From contig JAADEW010000045.1 in the NCBI GenBank assembly GCA_013153205.1, positions 1-26,520 on the forward strand: a stretch of 26,520 bases of DNA, in the 5' to 3' direction. Of this stretch, positions 6,826 to 15,762 are shown piece after piece. The stretch's first letter is position 1. Each line of letters opens with the position of its first letter. The translations under genes and the position numbers were made by a program. The notes under the pieces are model-generated. The model was not told the DNA's origin and ran no database searches. It saw only the letters and a program-made list of their open reading frames with translations. This DNA is from Deferribacteres bacterium. Its GTDB lineage: Bacteria > Thermosulfidibacterota > Thermosulfidibacteria > Thermosulfidibacterales > Thermosulfidibacteraceae.

Positions 6826-8985
6826 TCACTCCTCCTTCTTCAAATTAGCAACCTTTGCAGAAAGCAGTTTTACTCCATATTTATAAAATCTTACCCTGAG
6901 CTTCAAGCTGTCCCCCGCACCCGAAAGAGCCACCACCACTCCCCTGCCGAACTTGGGATGAACCACCGCATCCCCACGGCGAAACTGCGGCTCCTTTCCA
7001 CCTGACGGCTGAGGCACAGGTTTAGAAACCGCTTCCTGTCCGGGAAAAGAGCGCTTCTTTTCCACCCTCTCAATCAGCCTCTCCGGTATTTCGGAAAGGA
7101 ACCTTGAAGGGGCAAAAGACTGTGTCTTCCCGAAGTATTTCCTTTCCCTTGCCAGTGTAAGGTAAAGCAATTTTTTGGCACGGGTTATTCCCACATAACA
7201 GAGCCTTCTTTCCTCCTCCAACCCGGCCGGGCTGTTTAGAGAGCGGAAGTGGGGCAGAAACCCCTCCTCCATCCCCACCATAAAAACCACATCAAACTCA
7301 AGCCCCTTGGCGGAATGGAGGGTCATAAGAAAAACCTTTGCCTCCTCTTTAATCTCGTCCACCGGTGAAGAGAGGGCAACCCTGTCTAAGAAAGCGTCAA
7401 TACCGTTTTCAACGCCGTCGTAATCGCTTGCAACGCTCACAAGCTCCCTCAAATTCTCAAGCCTCCCCAGAGCCTCAGGGGTATTTTCCTCCTCAAGCAT
7501 CCGAAGATAACCGGTTCTGTTCAGAATCTCCTCCACAAAGGCGGAAAAGGGAAGCCTGTCCTTAAGCTCCCTCAGCTCTTCAATAAGCGCCGCAAAATCC
7601 TTTATCCTTGAAAGCATGGCGCCTCTCAAAACCCCTCTTTCACCAGCCGTTTTGAGTGCCTCCCACAAAGGCACATCGGCGTTTTCCATAAATCTGGATA
7701 TCTTCTCCACGGTTTTAGGACCTATACCTCTGGAAGGAACATTCACTATCCTCTTAAAAGAGACGAAATCGTTGGGATTTTTCACAAGCCTTATGTAAGC
7801 CACTATGTCCTTTATCTCTTTTCTTTCGTAAAACCTTATCCCGCCAACGACGAGATACGGAATATTCTTCCTGTTCAGCTCCTCTTCAAAGGGCCTTGAC
7901 TGAGCACCCGTTCTGTAAAAGACGGCAAAGGAGCCATAGCTTCCCATCATTTTTTCTATCTCGGACACCACGAACCGGGCTTCGTCCCTTTCGTCATCTG
8001 CCACATAAAGCTTGATGGGTTCCCCTTCACCCCTTCTGGTGTAAAGCCTCTTTTCTCTTCTCAAGGTGTTGTTCTTTATCACATTCCAAGCCGCATCAAG
8101 AATAACGGAAGTGGAGCGGAAGTTCTCCTCAAGCTTTATGACCTTCGCCTCGGGAAAGTCTTTCTCAAAGTCCAGAATGTTTCTTATGTCAGCCCCCCTC
8201 CAGGAGTAGATGGACTGGTCGTCGTCACCCACCGCACACAGATTCCTGTGGTCTTCTGCAAGCCTTTTCGCTATCAAATACTGGACTCTGTTGGTGTCCT
8301 GATACTCGTCTATCATTATGTGTGAAAACCTTTCCTTCAAAAACTCTAAAGCATCAGAGTCGGTCTCAAGAAGCTTATTGGTATTAATCAAAAGGTCGTC
8401 AAAATCCATGAGGTTGTTTTTCTTCAGGAAATTCTGGTAGTCAAGGGCAACCCCAACAAGCACATCTCCAAAGGCGGAAGAGGAAAAACAGCTTTCAAAA
8501 GGGAGCATCCTCGTTTTTGCGTCGGATATAACGCTCTGAAGGTATCTGGGGGAAAAGCGGCGGTCGTCTATGTTTCGGCTTTTTATTATCTCCTTTATGA
8601 TACCCAGCTGGTCCGTCTCGTCAACAATGCTGAAGTCAAGACCGTATCCCAGCGCACTGGCAAACCTCCTCAAAACCCACAAACAGAAAGAGTGGAAGGT
8701 GGAAACGAAAGGCTCCTCAAACGGGTTTAACACTGTGCCGAAACCGAGAAGGTTCCTCACCCTCGTCTTCATCTCGTTTGCCGCTTTGTTGGTAAAGGTG
8801 AGGGCAAGTATCTTATGCCCTTTAATCCCCCTATCCATGAGATAAGCGGTTCTGTAAGTGATTACCCTCGTCTTTCCAGAACCGGCACCCGCAAGTATAA
8901 GAAGGGGACCGTGAATCGTGGTCACCGCCTCTTTCTGAGATTCCGTCAGGTGGGAGAGTATCTCGTCAACGGAAACCCTTTTCAA
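6826..8985 (-). CDS. pcrA: UvrD/PcrA-type ATP-dependent DNA helicase
   Basis: Superfamily 1A 3'-5' helicase acting in nucleotide-excision repair, replication restart and clearing proteins from DNA. Landmarks in order: Q motif LTESQKEAV, Walker A GAGSGKT (residues 33-39), Walker B DEYQDTN, motif III GDDDQSIYSWRGAD, motif IV ENFRS, motif V TLHSAKGLEFDVVF and motif VI CYVGITRAKK. At 719 aa it is typical. The C-terminal 50 residues (RRGDAVVHPKFGRGVV onward) are the Tudor-like domain that binds RNA polymerase in PcrA/UvrD, which argues against Rep. The start ATG overlaps the stop of the upstream clc gene by 4 nt (ATGA), implying translational coupling. UvrC, a repair partner, lies in the divergent operon. 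Confidence 0.95.
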   Translation of the reverse strand: MKRVSVDEILSHLTESQKEAVTTIHGPLLILAGAGSGKTRVITYRTAYLMDRGIKGHKILALTFTNKAANEMKTRVRNLLGFGTVLNPFEEPFVSTFHSFCLWVLRRFASALGYGLDFSIVDETDQLGIIKEIIKSRNIDDRRFSPRYLQSVISDAKTRMLPFESCFSSSAFGDVLVGVALDYQNFLKKNNLMDFDDLLINTNKLLETDSDALEFLKERFSHIMIDEYQDTNRVQYLIAKRLAEDHRNLCAVGDDDQSIYSWRGADIRNILDFEKDFPEAKVIKLEENFRSTSVILDAAWNVIKNNTLRREKRLYTRRGEGEPIKLYVADDERDEARFVVSEIEKMMGSYGSFAVFYRTGAQSRPFEEELNRKNIPYLVVGGIRFYERKEIKDIVAYIRLVKNPNDFVSFKRIVNVPSRGIGPKTVEKISRFMENADVPLWEALKTAGERGVLRGAMLSRIKDFAALIEELRELKDRLPFSAFVEEILNRTGYLRMLEEENTPEALGRLENLRELVSVASDYDGVENGIDAFLDRVALSSPVDEIKEEAKVFLMTLHSAKGLEFDVVFMVGMEEGFLPHFRSLNSPAGLEEERRLCYVGITRAKKLLYLTLARERKYFGKTQSFAPSRFLSEIPERLIERVEKKRSFPGQEAVSKPVPQPSGGKEPQFRRGDAVVHPKFGRGVVVALSGAGDSLKLRVRFYKYGVKLLSAKVANLKKEE

Positions 8986-10769
8986 GAAAGACCCCTCTCC
9001 TGAGCCCTCTTCCGTGCCTCTCTATTGTATGCGTCTATGATGTATTTTCTGGAAATCATGCCCACGAGCTTGCCGTCCTTGTCCACCACCGGCAGGTGGT
9101 CAATCTTTCTGCTCCCTATCTTCCTTGCCGCCGCGGAAAGGGGCTCGTCCTCCCTCAAAACGGGAGGAGTAACAGCCAAATCCCTCGCAACCACGAAATC
9201 CTCAAGTTCTCTCTCTGCAAATATGGCATCCCTCAACACCACAAAGGGGATAACTCCCACGAGCTTGCCGTCCTTGTCCACCACAAAGAGGTCGGTATGC
9301 TTGGCAAGCTTGCTGAAGTAGTCCCTTATCTGCTTGAGGCTCGCCCCCTCCCAGATAACGTCGTAGTCCTTGGTCATGGCATCTTTAACCTTGATGGACT
9401 CAAGGATTTCGGGCTCACGGCCGTGATGGACCTCAATCCCCATCTTGTGCAGGGCATAGGTGTCCAGAGTATATGGGAAAAGCCATTCCGCAAGAAGGCT
9501 TGCTATCACGCACGAAAAGAGAGCAGGAAGTATTATGGTGTAATCCTTGGTCATCTCAAACAGCAGAAATATACCGGTAAGCGGCGCGTGGTATGTCCCC
9601 GCAATAAAAGCACCAATGCCAACGGAAGCATAGGCACCGGGGCTTCCCACATGAACAGGAAGGATGTGGGCAAGCAGACCACCGAAAAATCCGGCTATCA
9701 TCGCGCCTATGAAGAACCCCGGAGCAAAAAGTCCACCGGGATTCCCTGAACCCACTGTGAAGGCTGTGGCAACCATCTTGGCAATACCAAGGAGCCCCAT
9801 GAGAACGAACGGATAGTAGCCTCTCAAAGCCTTCTCCACGAACCCGTATCCGTTCCCCAGCACTTCAGGAAATATAATCCCCAGAACACCCGTCAAAAAT
9901 GCACCCAGTATAAGTTTTCCGTAAAAAGGTATGTTGAGAGATTCAAACCGCTCCTCAATAAAATAGTAAAGCTTGATAAACCCAACGGAAGCCACTCCTA
10001 TCACCACACCCAAAACGGCGTATAAAGGAATTTCAACCCACGGATTCGGAATGGAGAAAGCCGGTATGTGGAAGGTAACCTCCCTGCCGTAAAGAGCCTC
10101 CGTAATCACCACAGCGGTTCCAACGGAAACAACCAAAGGGGGAAAGTGGTCTATATCAAAGTTGCCGAGCAGTATAATCTCAAGGGCAAACATCATCCCT
10201 GCAATAGGTGCATCAAAAGCGGCGGCTATAGCGGCTCCTGCTCCCGCCGCAACGAGAACGCGCATTCTGCCGGGATGGGCCCTTATATACTGACCCAGCG
10301 CTGAACCGAGAGCGGCTCCCAGAGAGGCTATGGGACCTTCCCTTCCCGCGGAGCCACCGGAGCCTATAACCAGCGTGGGAAGAAAGACGTTGAAGATTAT
10401 CACCCTCTTCTTAATCAACCCGCCTTTTTTGAGCATAGCTTTAATAACTCTGGGAAGGCCGTAGCCTTTGGCTTCGTCTTTAAACTTTGCCACGAAAATC
10501 CCGGATATAGCCGCTCCCATTACGGGGAGAATGAAAACAAGCGGATGTCTTTTGCCCATTTCAATACCGAGATAGCCGCCTATCTTGTGGAAGAAAAGCT
10601 CGGTAAAAAAGTCCATAGCCGTTCTGAAAGCGGCGTTACCAAAGGCGGCAAGCACACCAACAAGAACCCCTAAAAAGATTAAAGCCGCCCTGTCAGAAAG
10701 CCTAACAGGCGCAAACCTTCCGCTATTCGACAGTGACAGCTTTCGCAAGATTCCTCGGTTGGTCAACAT
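8982..10769 (-). CDS. CLC-family chloride channel/transporter with CBS pair (first copy)
   Basis: Inner-membrane anion channel or H+/anion antiporter, 595 aa, with about 10-12 membrane helices (residues ~30-435) and a cytoplasmic CBS-domain pair (~460-590). Selectivity-filter motifs are visible: GYGLP (102-106) in place of GSGIP, GREGP with gating Glu E144, GGLFAP (345-350), and the pore Tyr Y410 in KDYTIILP. The position of the internal proton glutamate (E203 in E. coli ClcA) is Ile198, next to a conserved E197. Proton coupling is therefore open. The start chosen is the ATG at 10769, which overlaps the end of glmS by 47 nt and follows AAGGGGC. A longer in-frame start at 10889 would run 120 nt deeper into glmS and adds a sequence unlike the family. 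The stop overlaps the pcrA start. Confidence 0.9.
   Translation of the reverse strand: MLTNRGILRKLSLSNSGRFAPVRLSDRAALIFLGVLVGVLAAFGNAAFRTAMDFFTELFFHKIGGYLGIEMGKRHPLVFILPVMGAAISGIFVAKFKDEAKGYGLPRVIKAMLKKGGLIKKRVIIFNVFLPTLVIGSGGSAGREGPIASLGAALGSALGQYIRAHPGRMRVLVAAGAGAAIAAAFDAPIAGMMFALEIILLGNFDIDHFPPLVVSVGTAVVITEALYGREVTFHIPAFSIPNPWVEIPLYAVLGVVIGVASVGFIKLYYFIEERFESLNIPFYGKLILGAFLTGVLGIIFPEVLGNGYGFVEKALRGYYPFVLMGLLGIAKMVATAFTVGSGNPGGLFAPGFFIGAMIAGFFGGLLAHILPVHVGSPGAYASVGIGAFIAGTYHAPLTGIFLLFEMTKDYTIILPALFSCVIASLLAEWLFPYTLDTYALHKMGIEVHHGREPEILESIKVKDAMTKDYDVIWEGASLKQIRDYFSKLAKHTDLFVVDKDGKLVGVIPFVVLRDAIFAERELEDFVVARDLAVTPPVLREDEPLSAAARKIGSRKIDHLPVVDKDGKLVGMISRKYIIDAYNREARKRAQERGLS
9061..9284. repeat. 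Pair of 29-nt identical direct repeats inside the first clc gene
   Basis: Bases 9061-9089 and 9256-9284 are identical over 29 nt and lie 195 nt apart (start to start). Each encodes the same strand-turn, VVDKDGKLVG, in one of the two CBS motifs of the transporter. Similar peptide sequence is expected in a CBS pair, but nucleotide identity at every synonymous site is not. Confidence 0.8.
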
Positions 10770-12540
10770 CAAGCCCCTTCCTTTCTGCCACGTGATACGC
10801 AAAAAGCTGAAGCGGTATAACATAAACGAACGGTGATAGCTCCTCCCCAACCTCGGGCAGGTAGAAAACATGGTCACACTTGCCCTCAAGCTCTTTATTG
10901 CCCGAAGTGGTAAAGGCTATCACTATCCCGTCTCTGGCTTTAACCTCCTCTATGTTGCCCTTAACCTTCTCGTAAACCCTATCAACAGGTGCCACCACAA
11001 CCACCGGCATCTCTTTGTCAATCAAGGCTATGGGACCGTGCTTCATCTCTCCGGCAGGATAGCCTTCAGCATGGATATACGAAATCTCCTTAAGTTTCAA
11101 GGCACCCTCTAAGGCAATGGGATAGCTCACATACCTTCCGAGATAGAGAAAGTCCTTTTTGTCCAGATACTTCATCGCAAGGGATAAGAGCTCTTCGTCA
11201 AGCTCAAGGGCTTCCTCTGTAAGCCTCGGAATCTTTATAAACTCGGCAAATCTTGAAGCCACATCCTTTTCCTCAAGGTTTCCCCTTATGCTTCCCATAT
11301 ACAGGGAGAGGGAATAAAGCACCGCCATCTGGGTGGTGAAAGCCTTGGTAGAAGCCACCCCTATCTCTGGTCCCGCATGGGTGTATATAACCTCGTGAGC
11401 CTCCCTCGCTATGGAGCTTCCCATCACATTGCACACGGCAAGGGTAAGCGCTCCCTTCTCCTTGGAAAGCTTCAGCGCGGCAAGGGTATCCGCAGTCTCT
11501 CCGGACTGAGACACGAACACTGCAAGGGTTTTCTCGTCTATAACCGCATCTCTGTAGCGGAACTCCGAGGCTATGTCCACCTCAACGGGTATCTCTGCAT
11601 ACTTTTCAAGCCAGTACTTAGCCACGAGGCATGCATGGTAAGAGGTGCCGCAAGCAACTGCCACAATGCGGTTTATCTCTTTAAGCTTCTCTTCAAAACC
11701 GCTACTTACGAGATAAAACCTGTTCTCTTCAAAAGAATAGATGCCCTGAATGGTATCCGCTATGGCTCTCGGCTGTTCAAATATCTCTTTCTGCATAAAG
11801 TGCTTATAGCCCGTCTTCTCCGCGAGAACGGGAGACCAGCTCACGGTAAGGATGTCTCTTTTTGCCTTCTCACCGTTGTTGAACACATCAAAGCCCTCAG
11901 AGGTTATAAAGACGCAGTCCCCGTCCTCAAGGGGAATTATCCTGTTGGTATAGGGCAGGATAGCCGGTATGTCCGACGCAAGGATGTATTCTCCGTCTCC
12001 AACTCCAAGAACGAGAGGGCTCTCTTTCTTGTATCCAACTATTGTATCCGGCTCGTTCTCACAGATAGCGGCTATGGCAAAAGAACCGACCAGCCTTCTG
12101 GAGGCTTCCTGAACCGCATCAAAAAGGCTCCCCTTATAGCAGTCCCTTATAAGACAGGCGATAACCTCCGTGTCCGTCTGAGACTCAAAAGAGTAGCCCT
12201 TTGAGACAAGCTCGTTCTTCAGCTCAACATAGTTTTCTATTATGCCGTTGTGAACAACTGCTATCCCGCCACACACATGGGGATGGGCGTTCACATCGGT
12301 GGGTTTGCCGTGGGTGGCCCATCTGGTATGGCCTATTGCAACATTCGCCTTAACATCAAAGCCTTTAAGGGCATTTTCCAAATCCCTTATCTTTCCCTTG
12401 GTTTTGATGACCTTCAGCTTTCCATCAGCTATTACCGCTATTCCAGCGGAATCATACCCCCGATACTCAAGCCTCTTCAAGGAATCAAGCACAACCTCAA
12501 CGGCATCCCTCTTCCCTATGTAACCCACTATTCCGCACAT
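10723..12540 (-). CDS. glmS: Glucosamine-6-phosphate synthase (isomerizing)
   Basis: Converts fructose-6-phosphate and glutamine to glucosamine-6-phosphate and glutamate, the first committed step of UDP-GlcNAc synthesis for peptidoglycan and lipopolysaccharide. The 605-aa protein begins MCGIVGYIG, with Cys2 as the N-terminal glutaminase nucleophile after Met removal, followed by the RGYDSAGIA and HTRWATHG motifs. Two SIS sugar-isomerase domains follow, with ACGTSYHA, SQSGETADT and HAEGYPAGEMKHGPIAL. The protein ends NLAKAVTVE, with the conserved K600. The start has GGAG with 6 nt spacing and lies 3 nt after the glmU stop, so no glmS ribozyme fits between. Pairing with glmU gives two enzymes of the same pathway in one operon. 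Confidence 0.97.
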   Translation of the reverse strand: MCGIVGYIGKRDAVEVVLDSLKRLEYRGYDSAGIAVIADGKLKVIKTKGKIRDLENALKGFDVKANVAIGHTRWATHGKPTDVNAHPHVCGGIAVVHNGIIENYVELKNELVSKGYSFESQTDTEVIACLIRDCYKGSLFDAVQEASRRLVGSFAIAAICENEPDTIVGYKKESPLVLGVGDGEYILASDIPAILPYTNRIIPLEDGDCVFITSEGFDVFNNGEKAKRDILTVSWSPVLAEKTGYKHFMQKEIFEQPRAIADTIQGIYSFEENRFYLVSSGFEEKLKEINRIVAVACGTSYHACLVAKYWLEKYAEIPVEVDIASEFRYRDAVIDEKTLAVFVSQSGETADTLAALKLSKEKGALTLAVCNVMGSSIAREAHEVIYTHAGPEIGVASTKAFTTQMAVLYSLSLYMGSIRGNLEEKDVASRFAEFIKIPRLTEEALELDEELLSLAMKYLDKKDFLYLGRYVSYPIALEGALKLKEISYIHAEGYPAGEMKHGPIALIDKEMPVVVVAPVDRVYEKVKGNIEEVKARDGIVIAFTTSGNKELEGKCDHVFYLPEVGEELSPFVYVIPLQLFAYHVAERKGLDVDQPRNLAKAVTVE

Positions 12541-12543
12541 GGA

Positions 12544-13923
12544 CTACTCCTTTATACCGTATTTTCTTTTCCTGTAATCTTCTATGCCCCTCCCCTTCAA
12601 AACCTTCATGGGAGCCCGGGTAATGGCAAGAGAATCCGGAGGCACATCCTTGGTAATGGTTGAACCGGCTCCTATGAGGGCGCCTTTTCCCACCCTTACG
12701 GGAGCAACAAGCTGGGTATCGCTACCTATGAAGACACCGTCTTCTATCACCGTCTTGTGCTTCTTCACCCCGTCGTAGTTGCAGGTTATGGTTCCCGCAC
12801 CTATGTTAACACCGCTTCCCACCTCTGCATCACCTATGTAAGCGAGGTGGTTCGCCTTGGAGTTTTCCCCTATAACGGACTTCTTCACCTCAACGAAATT
12901 ACCTATTTTTGAGCCCTTCATAAGACGGGTTTCGGGCCTTATACGGGCAAAAGGACCTATGGAAACGCCTTCATCAACAACGGCCCCTTCAATAACAGAG
13001 TGCTCGTTGATAACCACGTTATCCGATATGCGGCTGTCTCTTATAACGGAAAACGGCTTTATCTCACAGCCCTCGCCTATCACCGTCTTTCCCTCTATAA
13101 AAACAAAGGGGTGTATCACCGTATCAATCCCTACCTCAACATCCTCGTCTATAAAGGTGTTCTCCGGTGAAAGTATGGTAACTCCCTGCTCCATGAGCTG
13201 ATAAGCCTTTTCCCTGCACCTTTCCCTGTAAGCCTCTGCAAGCTGTCTCCTGCTGTTGATGCCCATGCCTTCCCTCCTTACGGCTTCAACGGCTTTTATC
13301 TTGTAGCCGGAAGATGAAAGTATCTCAACCACATCCGTCAGGTAATACTCGCCCTTCCGATTGTCGTTTTTCACTTTATCAAGGGCTTTCTCCAGCAAAT
13401 CCTTTTTAAAGGCGTAAACTCCGGTATTTACCCTTTTTATTCTCTTTTCCTCCTCGGTTGCGTCCGCCTCCTCAACTATCTTTAAAACGCATCCGTTCTT
13501 CTCAACCACCCTGCCGTAACCTGCAGGCTCTGAAAGCTCCGCAACCAGAACAGCACCTGCAAAGCCCTCATCAAGGGCCTCCACCAGCCTCCTGAGGCTC
13601 TCTCTCCTTACAAAAGGCATATCTCCCGGCATAATGATAACCACATCCCCTTCCACCTCAGGAAGAGCCGATTTAACGGCGTGAGCGGTTCCAAGCTGTT
13701 CGTGCTGGACCGCAAACTTAACGGACGGGTATCTCTTCCTCAGGAAGTCCTCAACCAGCTCCCTCCTGTATCCGGTAACCACAACAACCTCGTCCGCTTC
13801 GGAAAAAGCGGTATCCAGCACACATTCAATAAGGGTCTTCCTGCCGAGTCTGTGCATAACCTTGGGCAGTCTGGACTTCATCCTCGTTCCAAGACCTGCC
13901 GCAAGAACAACCGCTGAAACCAT
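12544..13923 (-). CDS. glmU: Bifunctional GlcNAc-1-P uridyltransferase / GlcN-1-P acetyltransferase
   Basis: Performs the last two steps to UDP-GlcNAc: acetylation of glucosamine-1-phosphate and uridylyl transfer. The 459-aa protein has the N-terminal pyrophosphorylase signature LAAGLGTRMKSRLPKV, then QHEQLGTAHAV and MPGDMPFV. The C-terminal half is a left-handed beta-helix of hexapeptide repeats (from about residue 250), including KANHLAYIGDAEVG and GAGTITCNYDG, with the acetyltransferase site. It is the first gene of the eight-gene minus-strand run. The start ATG at 13923 has only a weak AGGCGG in front. It is divergent from uvrC across 56 nt. Confidence 0.96.
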   Translation of the reverse strand: MVSAVVLAAGLGTRMKSRLPKVMHRLGRKTLIECVLDTAFSEADEVVVVTGYRRELVEDFLRKRYPSVKFAVQHEQLGTAHAVKSALPEVEGDVVIIMPGDMPFVRRESLRRLVEALDEGFAGAVLVAELSEPAGYGRVVEKNGCVLKIVEEADATEEEKRIKRVNTGVYAFKKDLLEKALDKVKNDNRKGEYYLTDVVEILSSSGYKIKAVEAVRREGMGINSRRQLAEAYRERCREKAYQLMEQGVTILSPENTFIDEDVEVGIDTVIHPFVFIEGKTVIGEGCEIKPFSVIRDSRISDNVVINEHSVIEGAVVDEGVSIGPFARIRPETRLMKGSKIGNFVEVKKSVIGENSKANHLAYIGDAEVGSGVNIGAGTITCNYDGVKKHKTVIEDGVFIGSDTQLVAPVRVGKGALIGAGSTITKDVPPDSLAITRAPMKVLKGRGIEDYRKRKYGIKE

Positions 13924-13943
13924 GCCGCCTACCCCACAGCACT

Positions 13944-13972
13944 TTGATTCTACAAATTCAAAGTTGTATTTT
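13944..13972 (+). promoter_or_regulatory. Candidate sigma-70 promoter for uvrC
   Basis: TTGATT (13944-13949), a 17-nt spacer and TATTTT (13967-13972). The spacing is ideal; the -10 matches at 4 of 6. Transcription would start at or within a base or two of the uvrC ATG (13980), giving a leaderless message. Prediction by eye only. Confidence 0.4.
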
Positions 13973-13975
13973 AAA
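13947..13975 (-). promoter_or_regulatory. Candidate sigma-70 promoter for the glmU operon
   Basis: On the minus strand, TTTAAA (13975-13970), 17 nt and TAGAAT (13952-13947, 5 of 6 to TATAAT). It would give a leader of about 17-20 nt before glmU. It overlaps almost completely with the opposing uvrC promoter candidate, so the two could not fire together. Prediction by eye only. Confidence 0.4.
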
Positions 13976-13979
13976 GGAT

Positions 13980-15746
13980 ATGAAAGAATTTCTTAAAGAG
14001 GAAATTAGAAAAAGTCCAGCCTCACCGGGAGTCTATCTCTTTAAAGACGGGGAAGGCAGAATCCTTTATGTGGGTAAAGCAAAAAACCTCTCCCACAGGC
14101 TGAAAAGCTATCTCTCCAACAACCTGCCCTACAAGACGAAAAAAATGCTGGAGCTTGCCGAACATGTTGAGGTCATCACAACAGACTCCGAGCTTGACGC
14201 GTTCATACTGGAAAGCAACCTGATAAAAACACACCAGCCGCCTTTCAACGTGCTTCTGAAAGACGACAAGCACTATCCATACATCCGGATTGATGTGAGC
14301 GACCCCTTTCCGTATCTGGAGATAACGAGAAGAGTTAAAAACGACCACGCCCTATACTACGGTCCATATGTGCCCACATGGGCGGTAAGAGAGACCCTGA
14401 AGGTGGTCACCCAGGCATTTCCCATAAGAAGATGCACACAGAACCTTGCAAAGTCCAGAAGCAAAAGGCCCTGTCTCAACTTTCAGATTAAAAGGTGTCT
14501 CGCTCCGTGTTCTGGAAATGTAACCCGGGAGGAATACAGAAAGATAGTGGACAAGGTGGTGGAACTGCTTGAAGGAAAAGGGGAGGAACTCATAAAAAGG
14601 CTGGAAGAAGAGATGTATGCCGCATCCGAAAGGCTTGAGTTTGAAAAGGCGGCAAGGTTAAGGGACCAGATATTCAGCGTGAAAAAAATCCTCGAAAGAC
14701 AGAAAAGCCTCCTTACCGAAAAGATTGACATGGACGTTCTGGCAACGGAGTGCTCCGGAAATCAGACCGCTCTAACGGTGCTTTTCGTGAGAAAAGGAAT
14801 GCTGATAGGGGAAAAGATACACCTGTTCAACACATCTAACAGAGAAGAGGCTCTGGATGCCATCTTCAGAGAATACTACCTTGATGCTCCACAACTGCCC
14901 GATGTGATAATGACTTACGATGTGGAGCGCATCCTCACATGGATTCGCCTCCTATCTGAAAAGAAAAGGGTTGAAGCGAGAACCCCCTGGACCCCTCAGC
15001 TTGAAGAGCTCCTTGAGCTTGCAGGGAAAAAGGCGAGAGAAAGGCTTGAGGAGAGCACGAAAAGACGCAAAAACACGGAAAAACTCCTTGATGAGGCAAA
15101 AAGGCTTCTGGGACTTAAGAAAACGCCGCACCGCATAGAGGGATACGACATATCAAACACCTATGGAAAGGAAGCCGTGGGCTCAATGGTGGTCTTTATA
15201 GATGGGGAACCCTCCAAATCAGACTACCGCAGGTTCAAAATAAAGCAGGTGAAAGAGGTAAACGACTACGCAATGCACAGAGAAGTTTTGAGAAGAAGAT
15301 TCCAGCACAGAGAATGGGAGCTTCCAGAGCTTGTGGTGATAGACGGTGGATACGGACACCTTCACGCCGCCGAAGAGGTTCTGAAAGAGATGGGTATAGA
15401 GGCTGACGTCATAGCCATATCCAAAGGAGAAAAAGGAGACGAAATATGGAGCAAAGGGGGAAAGATACCCCTGAACCTATGGCATCCGGTTATGCACCTC
15501 ATTCAGCGGGTAAGAGATGAAAGCCACAGGTTTGCCGTAAGCTATCACCGCAGATTAAGAAGCAGGGAAAGCTTCTCATCCCTGCTTGAGTCCATACCCG
15601 GTGTCGGTGTCAAGAGAAAAGAGAGAATAATGAAAGAGGTCAGCTCCCTTGAAGAGCTTAAAAGAATGAGCCCTGAAGAGCTGTCTTCAAAATGCGGCAT
15701 TCCTCTAAATATTGCAGAAAAAATATTGGAAAATCTCAACCATTGA
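13980..15746 (+). CDS. uvrC: UvrABC system protein C (excinuclease subunit)
   Basis: Makes the 3' and 5' incisions around a lesion in nucleotide-excision repair after UvrA/UvrB recognition. The 588-aa protein has a GIY-YIG nuclease domain (SPGVYLFKDGEGRILYVGKA, residues 14-34) and a four-cysteine cluster C152, C165, C173, C177 matching the [4Fe-4S]-binding cysteines known in UvrC. A UVR motif that contacts UvrB (ERLEFEKAARLRDQI) follows. The RNase H-like 5' nuclease domain has GYDISNTYGKEAVGSMVVF and VVIDGGYGH, and a C-terminal helix-hairpin-helix pair begins at SIPGVGVKRKERI. The start ATG at 13980 fits the family; AAAGGA is too close to serve as a normal ribosome site. It is the first gene of uvrC-hslO-clc. 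Confidence 0.95.
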   Translation: MKEFLKEEIRKSPASPGVYLFKDGEGRILYVGKAKNLSHRLKSYLSNNLPYKTKKMLELAEHVEVITTDSELDAFILESNLIKTHQPPFNVLLKDDKHYPYIRIDVSDPFPYLEITRRVKNDHALYYGPYVPTWAVRETLKVVTQAFPIRRCTQNLAKSRSKRPCLNFQIKRCLAPCSGNVTREEYRKIVDKVVELLEGKGEELIKRLEEEMYAASERLEFEKAARLRDQIFSVKKILERQKSLLTEKIDMDVLATECSGNQTALTVLFVRKGMLIGEKIHLFNTSNREEALDAIFREYYLDAPQLPDVIMTYDVERILTWIRLLSEKKRVEARTPWTPQLEELLELAGKKARERLEESTKRRKNTEKLLDEAKRLLGLKKTPHRIEGYDISNTYGKEAVGSMVVFIDGEPSKSDYRRFKIKQVKEVNDYAMHREVLRRRFQHREWELPELVVIDGGYGHLHAAEEVLKEMGIEADVIAISKGEKGDEIWSKGGKIPLNLWHPVMHLIQRVRDESHRFAVSYHRRLRSRESFSSLLESIPGVGVKRKERIMKEVSSLEELKRMSPEELSSKCGIPLNIAEKILENLNH

Positions 15747-15762
15747 TGTTATAGTAAAGGGC

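Noticed and set aside
10770..10889. Longer start for the first clc gene
   Set aside because: It would run 120 nt deeper into glmS, and its residues do not resemble a CLC N-terminus. The ATG at 10769 has a usable ribosome site.
12541..12543. glmS ribozyme upstream of glmS
   Set aside because: Only 3 nt separate glmU and glmS, so there is no space for the ribozyme.
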